33,596 nt of DNA from an uncultured Bacilli bacterium. GTDB lineage: Bacteria > Bacillota_I > Bacilli_A > RF39 > UBA660. The stretch is taken from positions 1 through 33,596 of the forward strand of contig CANRKE010000004.1 of assembly GCA_947631135.1 (NCBI GenBank), written 5' to 3'. Both the position numbers and the translations under genes were made by a program. Shown here one piece after another: positions 16,023 through 24,277 of the stretch. Numbering within the stretch: the stretch's first letter is position 1; every line of letters starts with the position of its first letter. Under the pieces are notes generated by a model. It saw nothing but the letters and a program-made list of their open reading frames with translations, was not told the DNA's origin and ran no database searches.

Positions 16023-18410
16023 TTATTTATCTCTTAATTCTGCACCTAATTCATTTTCAACTTTAGAAATTATATCATTAAATACACTCATTACTTCTTC
16101 ATCAGTCAAAGTTCTATTAATATTTGAAAATGTTAATTTAAATGCAATTGATTTTTTACCAGGTAAAACATTTTCTCCAGTATATACATCAAATATTTGT
16201 ACATCATTTAATATACTAGTACCATTTTTTCTTATAACATTCATTATCTTTGAACTTTCTAAATCTTTATCTACAACGAATGCCATATCTTTAATTATAC
16301 TTGGATATTTAGATATTTCTTTATATTTGATATTTCTTATTTTTAAACTAAATAATTCATCTAAATCTAATTCAAATACATAAACATTATCAATGATATT
16401 TGGATGAACACATCCAATATAACCAATATATTTTTTATTTATATATATGCTAGCAGACATATATGGGTGCATTTCTTTAGGTAAATTATCACATACAAAT
16501 TCATATCTACCATTTAATTTTAAATAATCTAATAATCCTTCAACAACACCTTTAACTAAATAATAATCTGAATTTATTTTAATATTTGAAATATTATTAT
16601 TTATATAACTTCCACTTAAAAGACCTGCACACAAAGATTTTTGAGCTATATCATTGTTATCATTATAATATACATTAGATATTTCAAATATATTTACATC
16701 ATTAATATTACGTGCTCTATTATATTCACATACTTCAATAAGTGATGGTATTAAACTATATCTAGTTATTTTCTTATCTTCACTTAATGGATCAGCTACT
16801 TGTATACAATTTTTTACATCTTTGGTAAACATTTTTGATTTTTCTACATTTGTTAATGTATATGTTACTGTTTCGTTAAGATTTATTGAAGTTAAATAAT
16901 CTCTTATATTTACTTTATATTCTTCAAATGGTGATACACCACCTTGTTTTAATATTGAATGAGGTAATGTACCTTCCATATCAGCATAACCATGTATTCT
17001 ACCAATTTCTTCGATTAAATCTTCCTTAATAGAAATATCTAAACGTCTAAATGGTACAGTAACTAAATATTTATTTTTATCAAGACTAAACTTAAATCCT
17101 AATTTTTTAAATATATCAGATATTTCTTCTGTTTTAATATTCATACCTAATACATTACATATTTTATCTTTAGTTATTTCAATAGTTTTTTCTTTATCAT
17201 CTATATCAGAATAAATAACATAGTCATCAAGTATTTCTGCATCAGCATATTTTTCTAATAAGTGGCATGCTCTATCCATTGCTTCTTTTGTTGCATGTGC
17301 ATTAACGCCTTTTTCATATCTAATAGATGCTTCACTTCTTAAAATATTTTTTGATGTATTTCTAATATTTGCTGGATTAAATACAGCAGCTTCAATAGTG
17401 ATATTTTTTGTATCAGATGTTACTTCAGTAGATAATCCTCCCATAACACCAGCTAAAGCAACAGCTTCTTTATTATTTGCAATTACAATATCAGAATCAT
17501 CTAGTATTCTTACTTCACCATCTAGTGTAACTACTTCTTCCCTATCTTTTGCCATTCTAACAATTATATCGTTACCTAATTTATCAGAATCAAAGAAATG
17601 TAATGGTTGACCATATTCTAACATAACATAATTAGATATATCAACTACATTATTAATAGGTCTTACTCCACTAGCCATTAATCTTGATTTAATAAATTTA
17701 GGACTTTCTTTTATAGTTACACCTTTAACCATTTTAGTAATATATATTGAACAATTTTTAGTTTGAACACTTAAATTAATATGATTTTTAACACTATCAT
17801 CACATACTTTATAATTAGTATCAGGTAAGCTTATTTCTTTATTATATATAGCAGCAAATTCATAAGACATACCAATAATACTATATAAATCACTACGATT
17901 AGCTGTTAGTTCAAAATTAATTACTTCATCATCGTAATTCAAATATTCAAGAGCATCACTACCAATAATTGAATCATCTCCATCAATTAAATATATTCCA
18001 TCCTTAAACTCACTTGGAACATATTTTTCTTGTATTCCAATTTCTTGAAGTGAACATAACATACCATTTGATTCAACACCACGTAAATTTGTTTTCTTTA
18101 TTGTTATATCATTAGGTAAAACTGCTCCATCTACAGCAACTATCGCATATGCATCTTTTCTCACATTAGGTGCTCCACAAACAATTTGTAATATCTCTTT
18201 TCCTACATTTACTTTACATACATGTAAATGATCTGAATTTGGATGGAACTCACAATCAACTATTTTACCTATAACTAAACCAGTCGCACTACTTATCTTA
18301 GTAATTTCTTCTATTTCGTTACCAACAAGTGGTAAATCACGTGCTATATCATCAGTTTTAATATCACTAATATCTACATATTCATTTAACCATCTTCTAC
18401 TTACTAGCAT
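16023..18410 (-). CDS. pheT: Phenylalanyl-tRNA synthetase beta subunit PheT
   Basis: A 795-residue subunit of the (alpha-beta)2 phenylalanyl-tRNA synthetase. Domains run in the normal order: MLVSRRWLNEYVDI start, EMAP-type tRNA-binding domain (about 40-155, with EFHPNSDHLHVCKVNVG), B3/B4 editing domain (GVRPINNVVDISNYVMLEYGQPLH within it), B5 domain with TVPFRRLDISIKEDLIEEIGRIHGY, and a C-terminal ferredoxin-like anticodon-binding domain beginning SKYPSIIKDMAFVVDKD. The length is full for the bacterial type. Several start codons in a row (GTG, ATG, ATG, ATG) occur; the ATG at 18410 is preferred because LVSRRWLNEYVD aligns with the family and GAG lies 8 bases upstream. It overlaps pheS by 14 bases. 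Confidence 0.95.
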   Translation of the reverse strand: MLVSRRWLNEYVDISDIKTDDIARDLPLVGNEIEEITKISSATGLVIGKIVDCEFHPNSDHLHVCKVNVGKEILQIVCGAPNVRKDAYAIVAVDGAVLPNDITIKKTNLRGVESNGMLCSLQEIGIQEKYVPSEFKDGIYLIDGDDSIIGSDALEYLNYDDEVINFELTANRSDLYSIIGMSYEFAAIYNKEISLPDTNYKVCDDSVKNHINLSVQTKNCSIYITKMVKGVTIKESPKFIKSRLMASGVRPINNVVDISNYVMLEYGQPLHFFDSDKLGNDIIVRMAKDREEVVTLDGEVRILDDSDIVIANNKEAVALAGVMGGLSTEVTSDTKNITIEAAVFNPANIRNTSKNILRSEASIRYEKGVNAHATKEAMDRACHLLEKYADAEILDDYVIYSDIDDKEKTIEITKDKICNVLGMNIKTEEISDIFKKLGFKFSLDKNKYLVTVPFRRLDISIKEDLIEEIGRIHGYADMEGTLPHSILKQGGVSPFEEYKVNIRDYLTSINLNETVTYTLTNVEKSKMFTKDVKNCIQVADPLSEDKKITRYSLIPSLIEVCEYNRARNINDVNIFEISNVYYNDNNDIAQKSLCAGLLSGSYINNNISNIKINSDYYLVKGVVEGLLDYLKLNGRYEFVCDNLPKEMHPYMSASIYINKKYIGYIGCVHPNIIDNVYVFELDLDELFSLKIRNIKYKEISKYPSIIKDMAFVVDKDLESSKIMNVIRKNGTSILNDVQIFDVYTGENVLPGKKSIAFKLTFSNINRTLTDEEVMSVFNDIISKVENELGAELRDK

Positions 18411-19452
18411 CATCATCACTCTTTTCTATATACTTAAATTGAGATAAAAATCTTAAATCATTTGTATAGAAATCTCTTATATCATTTATTTCATATTTCA
18501 ACATTGCAATTCTTTCAACACCAAGTCCAAATGCAAATCCTGTATAAACGTCTGGATCATATCCACAATTTCTAAGTACATTAGGATGAACCATTCCTGC
18601 ACCTAATATTTCAATCCATCCAGTTTTCTTACACATGTTACATCCTTTACCATTACATTTAAAACATGAAACATCAACTTCTACACTAGGTTCAGTAAAT
18701 GGAAAGAATGATGGTCTAAATCTTAACTTTCTACCGTCCCCAAATAATTTATTCATTGCTACTTCTAATGTTCCTTTAAGATCAGCCATTGATATATTTT
18801 TATCTACAACTAATCCCTCTATTTGTTCGAATTGATGTGAATGAGTCGCATCATCATTATCTCTTCTATATACTTTTCCAGGACATATTATTCTTATTGG
18901 TGTTTTATCTTTATTTTCAAGCATAGTTCTTATTTGTACTGGCGAAGTTTGAGATCTAAGCAATATTTCTTCATTTATGTAGAATGTATCTTGCATATCA
19001 CGTGCTGGATGTGATTTTGGTATATTTAGTAGTTCAAAGTTATATAGATCATTTTCTACTTCAGGTCCACTTTTTACATCATATCCCATTGATATAAATA
19101 TTTCTTTGACTTCTTCAATAACTCTATTTAATGGGTGTATATAACCTTTTGTTATTTTTGTCCCTGGTAAAGTTATATCTATCTTTTCACTTTCTAATTT
19201 TTTATTAAGATATTCTAAATCCATCTTTTCTTTAATAGCATTTAATCTTGATTGTACACTATTCTTAAATTCATTTAAACAATATCCAAATTCTCTTTTT
19301 TCTTCATTACTTAATTCTTTCATCTTACTTGAAAGTGATGTAATGCTCCCCTTTTTACTAAGATATTTTAATCTAAAATCATTTAAATCATCATAAGTTG
19401 ATATATTATTAATTGCTTCATCAACTTCTTTAATTAAATTTTCATCTATCAT
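18397..19452 (-). CDS. pheS: Phenylalanyl-tRNA synthetase alpha subunit PheS
   Basis: A 351-residue catalytic subunit. The N-terminal coiled coil (about 1-85) precedes the class II core. Motif 2 is around VYRRDNDDATHSHQFEQIEG, motif 3 is GFAFGLGVERIAMLKY, and the family segments HPARDMQDTFY, SFFPFTEPSVEVDV and the Cys-rich CFKCNGKGCNMCKKTGW insert are present. The start is the ATG at 19452, 7 bases after AAAGGA; the longer open frame upstream runs into the T-box leader and is not translated. Expression is controlled by the Phe T-box directly upstream. Confidence 0.96.
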   Translation of the reverse strand: MIDENLIKEVDEAINNISTYDDLNDFRLKYLSKKGSITSLSSKMKELSNEEKREFGYCLNEFKNSVQSRLNAIKEKMDLEYLNKKLESEKIDITLPGTKITKGYIHPLNRVIEEVKEIFISMGYDVKSGPEVENDLYNFELLNIPKSHPARDMQDTFYINEEILLRSQTSPVQIRTMLENKDKTPIRIICPGKVYRRDNDDATHSHQFEQIEGLVVDKNISMADLKGTLEVAMNKLFGDGRKLRFRPSFFPFTEPSVEVDVSCFKCNGKGCNMCKKTGWIEILGAGMVHPNVLRNCGYDPDVYTGFAFGLGVERIAMLKYEINDIRDFYTNDLRFLSQFKYIEKSDDDASK

Positions 19453-19469
19453 ATTATCATCCTTTCTAA

Positions 19470-19676
19470 TAATTAAAAAATACTCCCAACCCTTTAAGGA
19501 CGAAAGTATTTTCCGCGGTACCACCTTAATTCAATAAGCACTCTACTTCTTAACGCGAAGAAAACGTAAAGGCTAAAAGGTGAATTCATAAAATGTTGTT
19601 ACTAATTTTCATCAACCATTAGCTTTCTATAAACAACTTAGATTATTACTATTTCTTTATCACGGCCTTTGTAAGT
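19470..19676 (-). promoter_or_regulatory. T-box riboswitch (tRNA-Phe) controlling pheST
   Basis: A complete T-box leader. The conserved T-box AAGGTGGTACCGCGG is on the minus strand at 19513-19527. Stem I has the AG-bulge region near the 5' end, the apical elements AGAAAGC and GGTTGATG (about 19605-19630), and a specifier loop around 19582-19584 reading TTC (Phe) in GAATTCACC. A terminator (19475-19511) follows. Uncharged tRNA-Phe would pair with the specifier and the T-box, favouring the antiterminator and pheST transcription. Confidence 0.93.
19475..19511 (-). terminator. T-box-controlled terminator of the pheST leader
   Basis: The minus strand carries AATACT...AGTATT arms around an inner CCTT/AAGG pairing, then six Ts. 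It directly follows the T-box sequence, the standard arrangement for transcription attenuation. Confidence 0.85.
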
Positions 19677-19682
19677 AAATTG

Positions 19683-19711
19683 ATTGTACCATAATAATAA
19701 ACATTTGTAAA
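19683..19711 (-). promoter_or_regulatory. Sigma-A-type promoter of the pheST leader
   Basis: Minus-strand TTTACA (19706-19711) and TACAAT (19683-19688) are 17 bases apart with TGG before the -10. The predicted transcript starts near 19676, directly at the T-box stem I. Confidence 0.78.
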
Positions 19712-19730
19712 TTCAATTATTATATTTTTT

Positions 19731-20306
19731 TTATAAAATTTTATTATTTTTAATATTTGAGTTATTGTTAGTTTTATTCATATTTTTAACATAATTTATA
19801 TATACTTCAGCTATTTTTCTTAATTTTGAATAATTTATTTCCATCCAAATATTATCTTTATCACTTTTTATTTTTGATTCTAAATATGAATTATAAAATT
19901 GATAAAATGCACCATAATTAGGATACATTAATAATAAATATCTTGCTACATCCTTAATTTTACATTCTTTTTTAATATCTAAAAGTGGATATACTATAGC
20001 ATTTTCAAATTCATCTTTAAACTTTTTATCTCTTATATATAAATTATATACATTATCAATAAAATTTTTATCATTCATAACAGATAAATCATTTAAATAT
20101 AATACTTTCCTTGAATGTTTATTATCTTTTGATACAATACTTACTCTATCATATTTATTAATGTTACAATTTGTATATTGAAGAAGTCCAAGCTCATTAG
20201 TAACATTATACTTTGTTATAAATACATCAATTTTTTTTAATGTATCAGAAACAATAACATTTTTTTTATCATCATTTTTATTATAGTATACTAGTTCATA
20301 CATCAT
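19731..20306 (-). CDS. Hypothetical protein
   Basis: A 191-residue protein I do not recognise. No signal peptide or membrane segment is evident. The N-terminal half looks mixed alpha/beta (YELVYYNKND, VSIVSKDNKHSRKVLYLND); the centre (about 95-165) is helical with aromatic residues (YLLLMYPNYGAFYQFYNSYLE), and the tail is Asn/Lys-rich. The ATG at 20306 is chosen, with GGTG 7 bases upstream; GTG at 20318 overlaps that site. It has a good promoter close to the start, giving a very short leader. It is divergent from the 28-residue repeat genes, with no evidence for a shared role beyond position. Confidence 0.55.
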   Translation of the reverse strand: MMYELVYYNKNDDKKNVIVSDTLKKIDVFITKYNVTNELGLLQYTNCNINKYDRVSIVSKDNKHSRKVLYLNDLSVMNDKNFIDNVYNLYIRDKKFKDEFENAIVYPLLDIKKECKIKDVARYLLLMYPNYGAFYQFYNSYLESKIKSDKDNIWMEINYSKLRKIAEVYINYVKNMNKTNNNSNIKNNKIL

Positions 20307-20322
20307 ACCAATCACCACTTAT

Positions 20323-20351
20323 AGTATACACTAAATATTAAATCATAGCAA
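20323..20351 (-). promoter_or_regulatory. Sigma-A-type promoter of the 191-residue hypothetical gene
   Basis: Minus-strand TTGCTA (20346-20351) and TATACT (20323-20328) are 17 bases apart. The expected start site lies only about 10 bases upstream of the ATG. Confidence 0.65.
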
Positions 20352-20380
20352 TTAAATAATATTTGTTTTTATTTTATTAA

Positions 20381-20448
20381 TTAAATACTTTAGAAATGCT
20401 TGATTATTTTTTTAGTGTGTGTTAGGATAATCATTAATTTAGGAGGTG
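20381..20448 (+). repeat. Leader repeat, copy 1 (upstream of first repeat-protein gene)
   Basis: About 65 bases ending at the AGGAGG site are nearly identical (one clear difference, T versus C) to 21240-21305 upstream of the second paralogue. The copy contains the promoter and ribosome binding site, showing that the genes were duplicated with their control region. Confidence 0.85.
20400..20428 (+). promoter_or_regulatory. Putative promoter of first 28-residue-repeat gene
   Basis: TTGATT (20400-20405) and TAGGAT (20423-20428) are 17 bases apart, with TGT before the -10 (extended -10). The same elements recur at 21259-21287. Confidence 0.5.
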
Positions 20449-20455
20449 AAAATTT

Positions 20456-21097
20456 ATGTATGACGTTGAAGTTACTAAAATATTTAGTAATATTTATCAA
20501 ATCCGAAAAAATTTGGGTAAAGATATAGCAGATGATATAATAATTAAATTGTTCGAAAAAGATGTTTTGAATATTAAAAATGCAGAATTAAGCTATGAGT
20601 TTGCTAAAAATATAGCGGGTGCAGATATTAAGGCTCATGAAAAGGTTGTCATTGATAGTAAAGATCCAAAATTTAATTATTGGTTTGTAGCTTATATAGA
20701 AGGTGCAGATATTGAAGCCCATGAAAAGGTTGTTATTGAGAGTAAAGATCCTGAATGGAATTATAATTTTGCTAGTAATGCAAAATGTACAGATATTAAG
20801 GCTCATGAAAAGGTTGTCATTGATAGCAAAGATCTATTATATAATTTTTGTTTTGCTCGTGATGTAGAAGGTGCAGATGTTTTAGCTCATGGTAAAGTTA
20901 TTGTTGATAGTAAAAATCTAGAATATAATGTAGCATTTATGCTTAAAATAAAGGGTGCAGATATTGAAGCTCATAAAAAAGCTATTATTGACACTATTGC
21001 TAATATTAAAAAATTTAATAAAGGTTATAAATACAATAGAAATGGTAATGATACTGGAACATGCCTTGTAAAAATACTTTCTTTATTAAACCCATAA
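20456..21097 (+). CDS. 28-residue tandem-repeat protein, short paralogue
   Basis: A 213-residue protein of unknown function. After a unique N-terminus (about 1-43, including IFSNIYQIRKNLG and IIKLFEKDVLNIKNAELSY) come about five tandem repeats of 28 residues, consensus GADIKAHEKVVIDSKDPEW plus NYxFAxxI. Each repeat looks like two short amphipathic helices, so an alpha-solenoid is likely (inference). The C-terminus VKILSLLNP is shared with the longer neighbour. There is no signal peptide or membrane segment, so it is probably cytoplasmic. AGGAGGTG precedes the ATG. The adjacent 537-residue paralogue shares the leader, N-terminus, repeat type and terminator, showing tandem gene duplication. Similar short repeats are known in uncharacterised phage and bacterial proteins; no enzyme motif is visible. 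Confidence 0.8.
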   Translation: MYDVEVTKIFSNIYQIRKNLGKDIADDIIIKLFEKDVLNIKNAELSYEFAKNIAGADIKAHEKVVIDSKDPKFNYWFVAYIEGADIEAHEKVVIESKDPEWNYNFASNAKCTDIKAHEKVVIDSKDLLYNFCFARDVEGADVLAHGKVIVDSKNLEYNVAFMLKIKGADIEAHKKAIIDTIANIKKFNKGYKYNRNGNDTGTCLVKILSLLNP

Positions 21098-21137
21098 AAC
21101 AAAGTTAATGTATATTAATAAACAAACTTTGTTTTTT
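21097..21137 (+). terminator. Terminator of the short repeat-protein gene
   Basis: AAACAAAGTT (21097-21106) pairs with AACTTTGTTT (21125-21134) and is followed by more Ts. An almost identical hairpin ends the second paralogue. Confidence 0.8.
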
Positions 21138-21239
21138 AAATTTTATTACTTAAGTAATAACCTGAAAATAATTACTTTTCATAACTATACGTAACTTGAA
21201 TATTGTCAAAGGGATAATGCGTTTTTATGAAATTATTAT

Positions 21240-21305
21240 TTAAATACTTTAGAAATGCTTGATTATTTTTTTAGCGTGTGTTAGGATAATCATTAATTTA
21301 GGAGG
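21240..21305 (+). repeat. Leader repeat, copy 2 (upstream of second repeat-protein gene)
   Basis: Second copy of the leader found at 20381-20448. The 100 bases before it (21138-21239) are unlike the region upstream of copy 1 and show no gene, only a small palindrome TTACTTAAGTAA near 21146. Confidence 0.85.
21259..21287 (+). promoter_or_regulatory. Putative promoter of second 28-residue-repeat gene
   Basis: TTGATT (21259-21264) and TAGGAT (21282-21287) are 17 bases apart with TGT before the -10. Identical to the copy upstream of the first paralogue. Confidence 0.5.
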
Positions 21306-21313
21306 AAAAATTT

Positions 21314-22927
21314 ATGAATGAAATTGATGAAATATTTTCTAATATTCAAGAAATACGAAATAAATATGGTGATGATATAGTAATTAAATTGTTTGAAAAT
21401 GATATTTTGAATGTTAAAAATCCAGAATTAAGCTATAAGTTTGCTGAAATGGTAAAGAGTGCGAATATTTTAGCTCACGGTAAAGTTGTCATTGATAGCA
21501 AAGATCCAAGATTGAATTATGAATTTGCTTTTAATGTAAAAGGTGCAGATATTAAGGCTCATGAAAAAATTGTTATTGAAAGTAAAAATCCTGAATGGAA
21601 TTATTGGTTTGCTAAAAATATAGCAGGTGCAGATATTGAAGCCCATGAAAAGGTTGTTATTGATAGCAAAGATCCTGAATGGAATTATGAATTTGCTAAA
21701 AATATAGCAGGTGCGGATATTAAGGCTCATGAAAAGGTTGTCATTGATAGCAAAGAGCTAGTATATAATTTTTGTTTTGCTCATGATATAAAAGGTGCGG
21801 ATGTTAAGGCTCATGAAAAGGTTGTCATTGATAGCAAAGATCTAGATTGGAATTATAAATTTGCTCACTATATAGAAGGTGCGGATGTTTTAGCTCATGG
21901 TAAAGTTATTATTGATAGTAAAGATTTAGATTGGAATTTTAAATTTGCTTTTAATGTAAAAGGTGCGGATGTTTTAGCTCATGGTAAAGTTATTATTGAT
22001 AGTGAAGATCTAGATTGGAATTTTAAATTTGCTCACTATATAGAAGGTGCGGATGTTTTAGCTCATGGTAAAGTTATTGTTGCTAGTAAAGATCTAGATT
22101 GGAATTATAAATTTGCTCACTATATAAAAGGTGCGGATGTTTTAGCTCATGGTAAAGTTATTATTGATAGTAAAAATCCAAGATGGAATTATAAATTTGC
22201 TCATGATATAAATGGATCAGATATTTTAGCTCATAGTAAAGCTATTGTTGATAGTAAAGATCTAGATTGGAATTATTATTTCGCTCATGATATAAAAGGT
22301 GCGGATGTTTTAGCTCATGGTAAAGTTATTATTGATAGTAAAGATCTAGAACGAAATTATAATTTTGCCCGTGATATAAAAGGTGCTGATGTTTTAGCTC
22401 ATGGTAAAGTTATTATTGATAGTAAAGATCTAGGATGGAATTATTGGTTTGCTAAAAATATAGCAGGTGCAGATATTAAGGCTCATGGTAAAGTTATTAT
22501 TGATAGTAAAAATCCAGAATGGAATTATAATTTTGCTCACGATATAAAAGGTGCTGATATTAAGTTTCATGAAAAAATTGTTATTGATAGTAAAGATCCA
22601 AAATGGAATTATTATTTTGCTCGTGATATAGATGGTGCAGATATTGGAGCTCATGAAAAGGTTGTTATTGATAGTAAAGATCCAGAATGGAATTATAATT
22701 TTGCTCACGATATAAAAGGTGCAGATATTTTAGCTCATAAAAAAATTGTTATTGAGAGTGAAGATCCAAGATGGAAGTATCTTTTAGTTAGTGATATAAT
22801 ACATAATAATTTTTTTACTAATAATGAAAATGAAAAATTTAATAATGAATTTGATGAAGATATAAATGATATTAATAAAATCACTGCAAAAATACTTTCT
22901 TTATCAAACTCTAAAAAACAAAGTTAA
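21314..22927 (+). CDS. 28-residue tandem-repeat protein, long paralogue
   Basis: A 537-residue protein of unknown function with about 16 consecutive 28-residue repeats (residues about 50-498). Each has the pattern GAD[IV]xAHxKV[VI]I[DE]SK[DN]xxW NYxFAxx[IV]. The N-terminus (MNEIDEIFSNIQEIRNKYGD) and C-terminus (ITAKILSLSN) match the shorter neighbour. Repeats fall in two subtypes: IKAHEKVVIDSKDPEW at both ends and VLAHGKVIIDSKDLDW in the middle, the latter so similar in DNA that recent internal expansion is likely. The repeat unit is 84 bases, so gain or loss keeps the frame. A two-helix-per-repeat solenoid used for binding is the likely structure (inference). There is no export signal. AGGAGG precedes the ATG by 8 bases. 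Confidence 0.8.
   Translation: MNEIDEIFSNIQEIRNKYGDDIVIKLFENDILNVKNPELSYKFAEMVKSANILAHGKVVIDSKDPRLNYEFAFNVKGADIKAHEKIVIESKNPEWNYWFAKNIAGADIEAHEKVVIDSKDPEWNYEFAKNIAGADIKAHEKVVIDSKELVYNFCFAHDIKGADVKAHEKVVIDSKDLDWNYKFAHYIEGADVLAHGKVIIDSKDLDWNFKFAFNVKGADVLAHGKVIIDSEDLDWNFKFAHYIEGADVLAHGKVIVASKDLDWNYKFAHYIKGADVLAHGKVIIDSKNPRWNYKFAHDINGSDILAHSKAIVDSKDLDWNYYFAHDIKGADVLAHGKVIIDSKDLERNYNFARDIKGADVLAHGKVIIDSKDLGWNYWFAKNIAGADIKAHGKVIIDSKNPEWNYNFAHDIKGADIKFHEKIVIDSKDPKWNYYFARDIDGADIGAHEKVVIDSKDPEWNYNFAHDIKGADILAHKKIVIESEDPRWKYLLVSDIIHNNFFTNNENEKFNNEFDEDINDINKITAKILSLSNSKKQS
21462..22808 (+). repeat. Array of about sixteen 84-base in-frame repeats
   Basis: DNA basis of the 28-residue repeats; GGTGCGGATGTTTTAGCTCA and close variants recur every 84 bases. 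Similarity is highest among the central copies (about 21880-22420). There are no unique spacers, so this is a coding tandem repeat, not a CRISPR array. Confidence 0.9.
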
Positions 22928-22952
22928 TGTGTATTAATAAACTTTGTTTTTA
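22916..22952 (+). terminator. Terminator of the long repeat-protein gene
   Basis: AAACAAAGTT (22916-22925) pairs with AACTTTGTTT (22940-22949), followed by Ts. The left arm includes the end of the coding region and its stop codon. It is a copy of the terminator at 21097-21137. Confidence 0.8.
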
Positions 22953-22975
22953 TTTTATTATTTAAATATAACGTT

Positions 22976-23004
22976 TTGACTTATATTAATTAAAGTTTTA
23001 TAAT
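22976..23004 (+). promoter_or_regulatory. Sigma-A-type promoter of the radical SAM gene
   Basis: TTGACT (22976-22981) and TATAAT (22999-23004) are 17 bases apart, 17 bases upstream of the ATG at 23022. Confidence 0.8.
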
Positions 23005-23021
23005 GATTGTGGTGATTAAAT

Positions 23022-23903
23022 ATGTATGATAATTGTAATTTATGTCCACGAAAGTGTAATATTAATAGGAACTTAAACAATGGTTTTTGTAAGAATAGTA
23101 ATGATATAAGAATTGCTAAAGCATATCCACATATGTTTGAAGAACCATGTATTTCATATAAATATGGAAGTGGTACAATATTTTTTAGTGGGTGTAATTT
23201 AAAATGTATATATTGTCAAAATAAAGAAATATCAAGTGGTAATTATGGTAAAATAATAAGTATAGAAAGATTATCACAAATAATGTTAGAATTGCAAGAT
23301 AAAAAGTGTCACAATATAAATTTAGTTACACCTACACATTTTGTTCAAAGTATAATTGAGGCTATTAAATTATCACGTAAAAATGGTCTTAATATACCAA
23401 TAATATATAATACAAGTGGATATGAAAGTGTTGATACTATAAAAATGTTAGATGGTTATATTGATATTTATTTAACTGACTTCAAATATTATAATAATGA
23501 AATAGCTAATAAATATTCTAAAGCATATAATTACTTTAAATATGCATCTCTTGCACTAGAAGAAATGAAAAGACAAATTCCTAATAACATATTTGAAGAT
23601 GAAATATTAAAAAAAGGAATTATAGTGAGACATTTAGTATTACCAAATAATATAGATGATTCTAAAAAAATATTAAGTTATTTATATAATAAATATAAAA
23701 ATGATATTATCTACAGTATAATGAATCAATATACAGTAATAGAAAAATTACCATTTGATGAATTAAATAGATCTATAACTTCAGAAGAATATAATGAGAT
23801 TATAGATTACGCATATAACTTAGGAATAGATAATGCATATGTTCAAGAAGATGGAACAATAAGTGAGAGTTTTATTCCAAAATTTGATTTTGAAGGTGTA
23901 TAA
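23022..23903 (+). CDS. Radical SAM protein, PflX/PflA-like (COG1313 type)
   Basis: A 293-residue cytoplasmic Fe-S protein of the PflX group, homologous to pyruvate formate-lyase activating enzymes but of unproven substrate. The N-terminal Cys-rich motif has C5, C8, C12 and C23 (CNLCPRKCNINR ... GFC). The radical SAM cluster motif CxxxCxxC is C58-C62-C65 in SGCNLKCIYCQN. Family segments HNINLVTPTHFV, IPIIYNTSGYES and DIYLTDFKYY follow, then VRHLVLPNN and MNQYTV. It is probably a glycyl-radical-enzyme activase, but no glycyl radical enzyme gene is nearby, so the partner is unknown. It has its own promoter and a shared terminator with spoVAE. Confidence 0.87.
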   Translation: MYDNCNLCPRKCNINRNLNNGFCKNSNDIRIAKAYPHMFEEPCISYKYGSGTIFFSGCNLKCIYCQNKEISSGNYGKIISIERLSQIMLELQDKKCHNINLVTPTHFVQSIIEAIKLSRKNGLNIPIIYNTSGYESVDTIKMLDGYIDIYLTDFKYYNNEIANKYSKAYNYFKYASLALEEMKRQIPNNIFEDEILKKGIIVRHLVLPNNIDDSKKILSYLYNKYKNDIIYSIMNQYTVIEKLPFDELNRSITSEEYNEIIDYAYNLGIDNAYVQEDGTISESFIPKFDFEGV

Positions 23904-23928
23904 AAAAATGGACTTAATATCCATTTTT
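23904..23928. terminator. Bidirectional terminator between the radical SAM gene and spoVAE
   Basis: AAAAATGGA (23904-23912) pairs with TCCATTTTT (23920-23928) around a 7-base loop. It has T-runs on both strands and sits between convergent genes, so it should end both transcripts. Confidence 0.8.
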
Positions 23929-24277
23929 AATCTTTCGCTTTAAATATTAATCCTAAGAAGAAAGCAACAATTATTGAACATACTATACCAGATGCAGTAA
24001 GATCAAACATACCTAATAATAATCCTGTAACACCATAAGTTTCTGCTGAATGTAATGCACCATGAATTAAGGAATGTCCAAAACTAGTTATAGGAACTAA
24101 TGCTCCTCCACCTGCATAAAGTATAATTTTATCATATATACCAAATGAATCTAATATTACACCAATTACAACAAATAAAGCAGTAATATGTCCTGGTGTT
24201 AGCTTTGTTGAATCAAGTATTATTTGTGCGATCGCACATATTATTCCACATACTAAAAACGAATATAAGTATATCAT
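23927..24277 (-). CDS. spoVAE: Stage V sporulation protein AE (SpoVAE/SpoVAEb)
   Basis: A 116-residue membrane protein with about four hydrophobic segments, part of the SpoVA channel that moves dipicolinic acid into the developing spore and releases it at germination. Family features: PGHITALFVVIGVILDSFG, GGGALVPITSFGHSLIHGAL and LTASGIVCSIIVAFFLGLIF. It belongs to the SpoVAEb-type short form. Its ATG overlaps the spoVAD stop codon (TAATG), so translation is coupled; GGAGG lies about 11 bases upstream. It is the last gene of the spoVAC-AD-AE unit. Confidence 0.93.
   Translation of the reverse strand: MIYLYSFLVCGIICAIAQIILDSTKLTPGHITALFVVIGVILDSFGIYDKIILYAGGGALVPITSFGHSLIHGALHSAETYGVTGLLLGMFDLTASGIVCSIIVAFFLGLIFKAKD

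Noticed and set aside
19453..19524. Extended N-terminus of pheS reading through the upstream region
   Set aside because: This part is the T-box antiterminator/terminator; the ribosome binding site and protein family alignment place the start at 19452.
21462..22808. Regular 84-base repeats resembling a CRISPR-like array
   Set aside because: The repeats are contiguous, in frame and coding, with no unique spacers and no cas genes.
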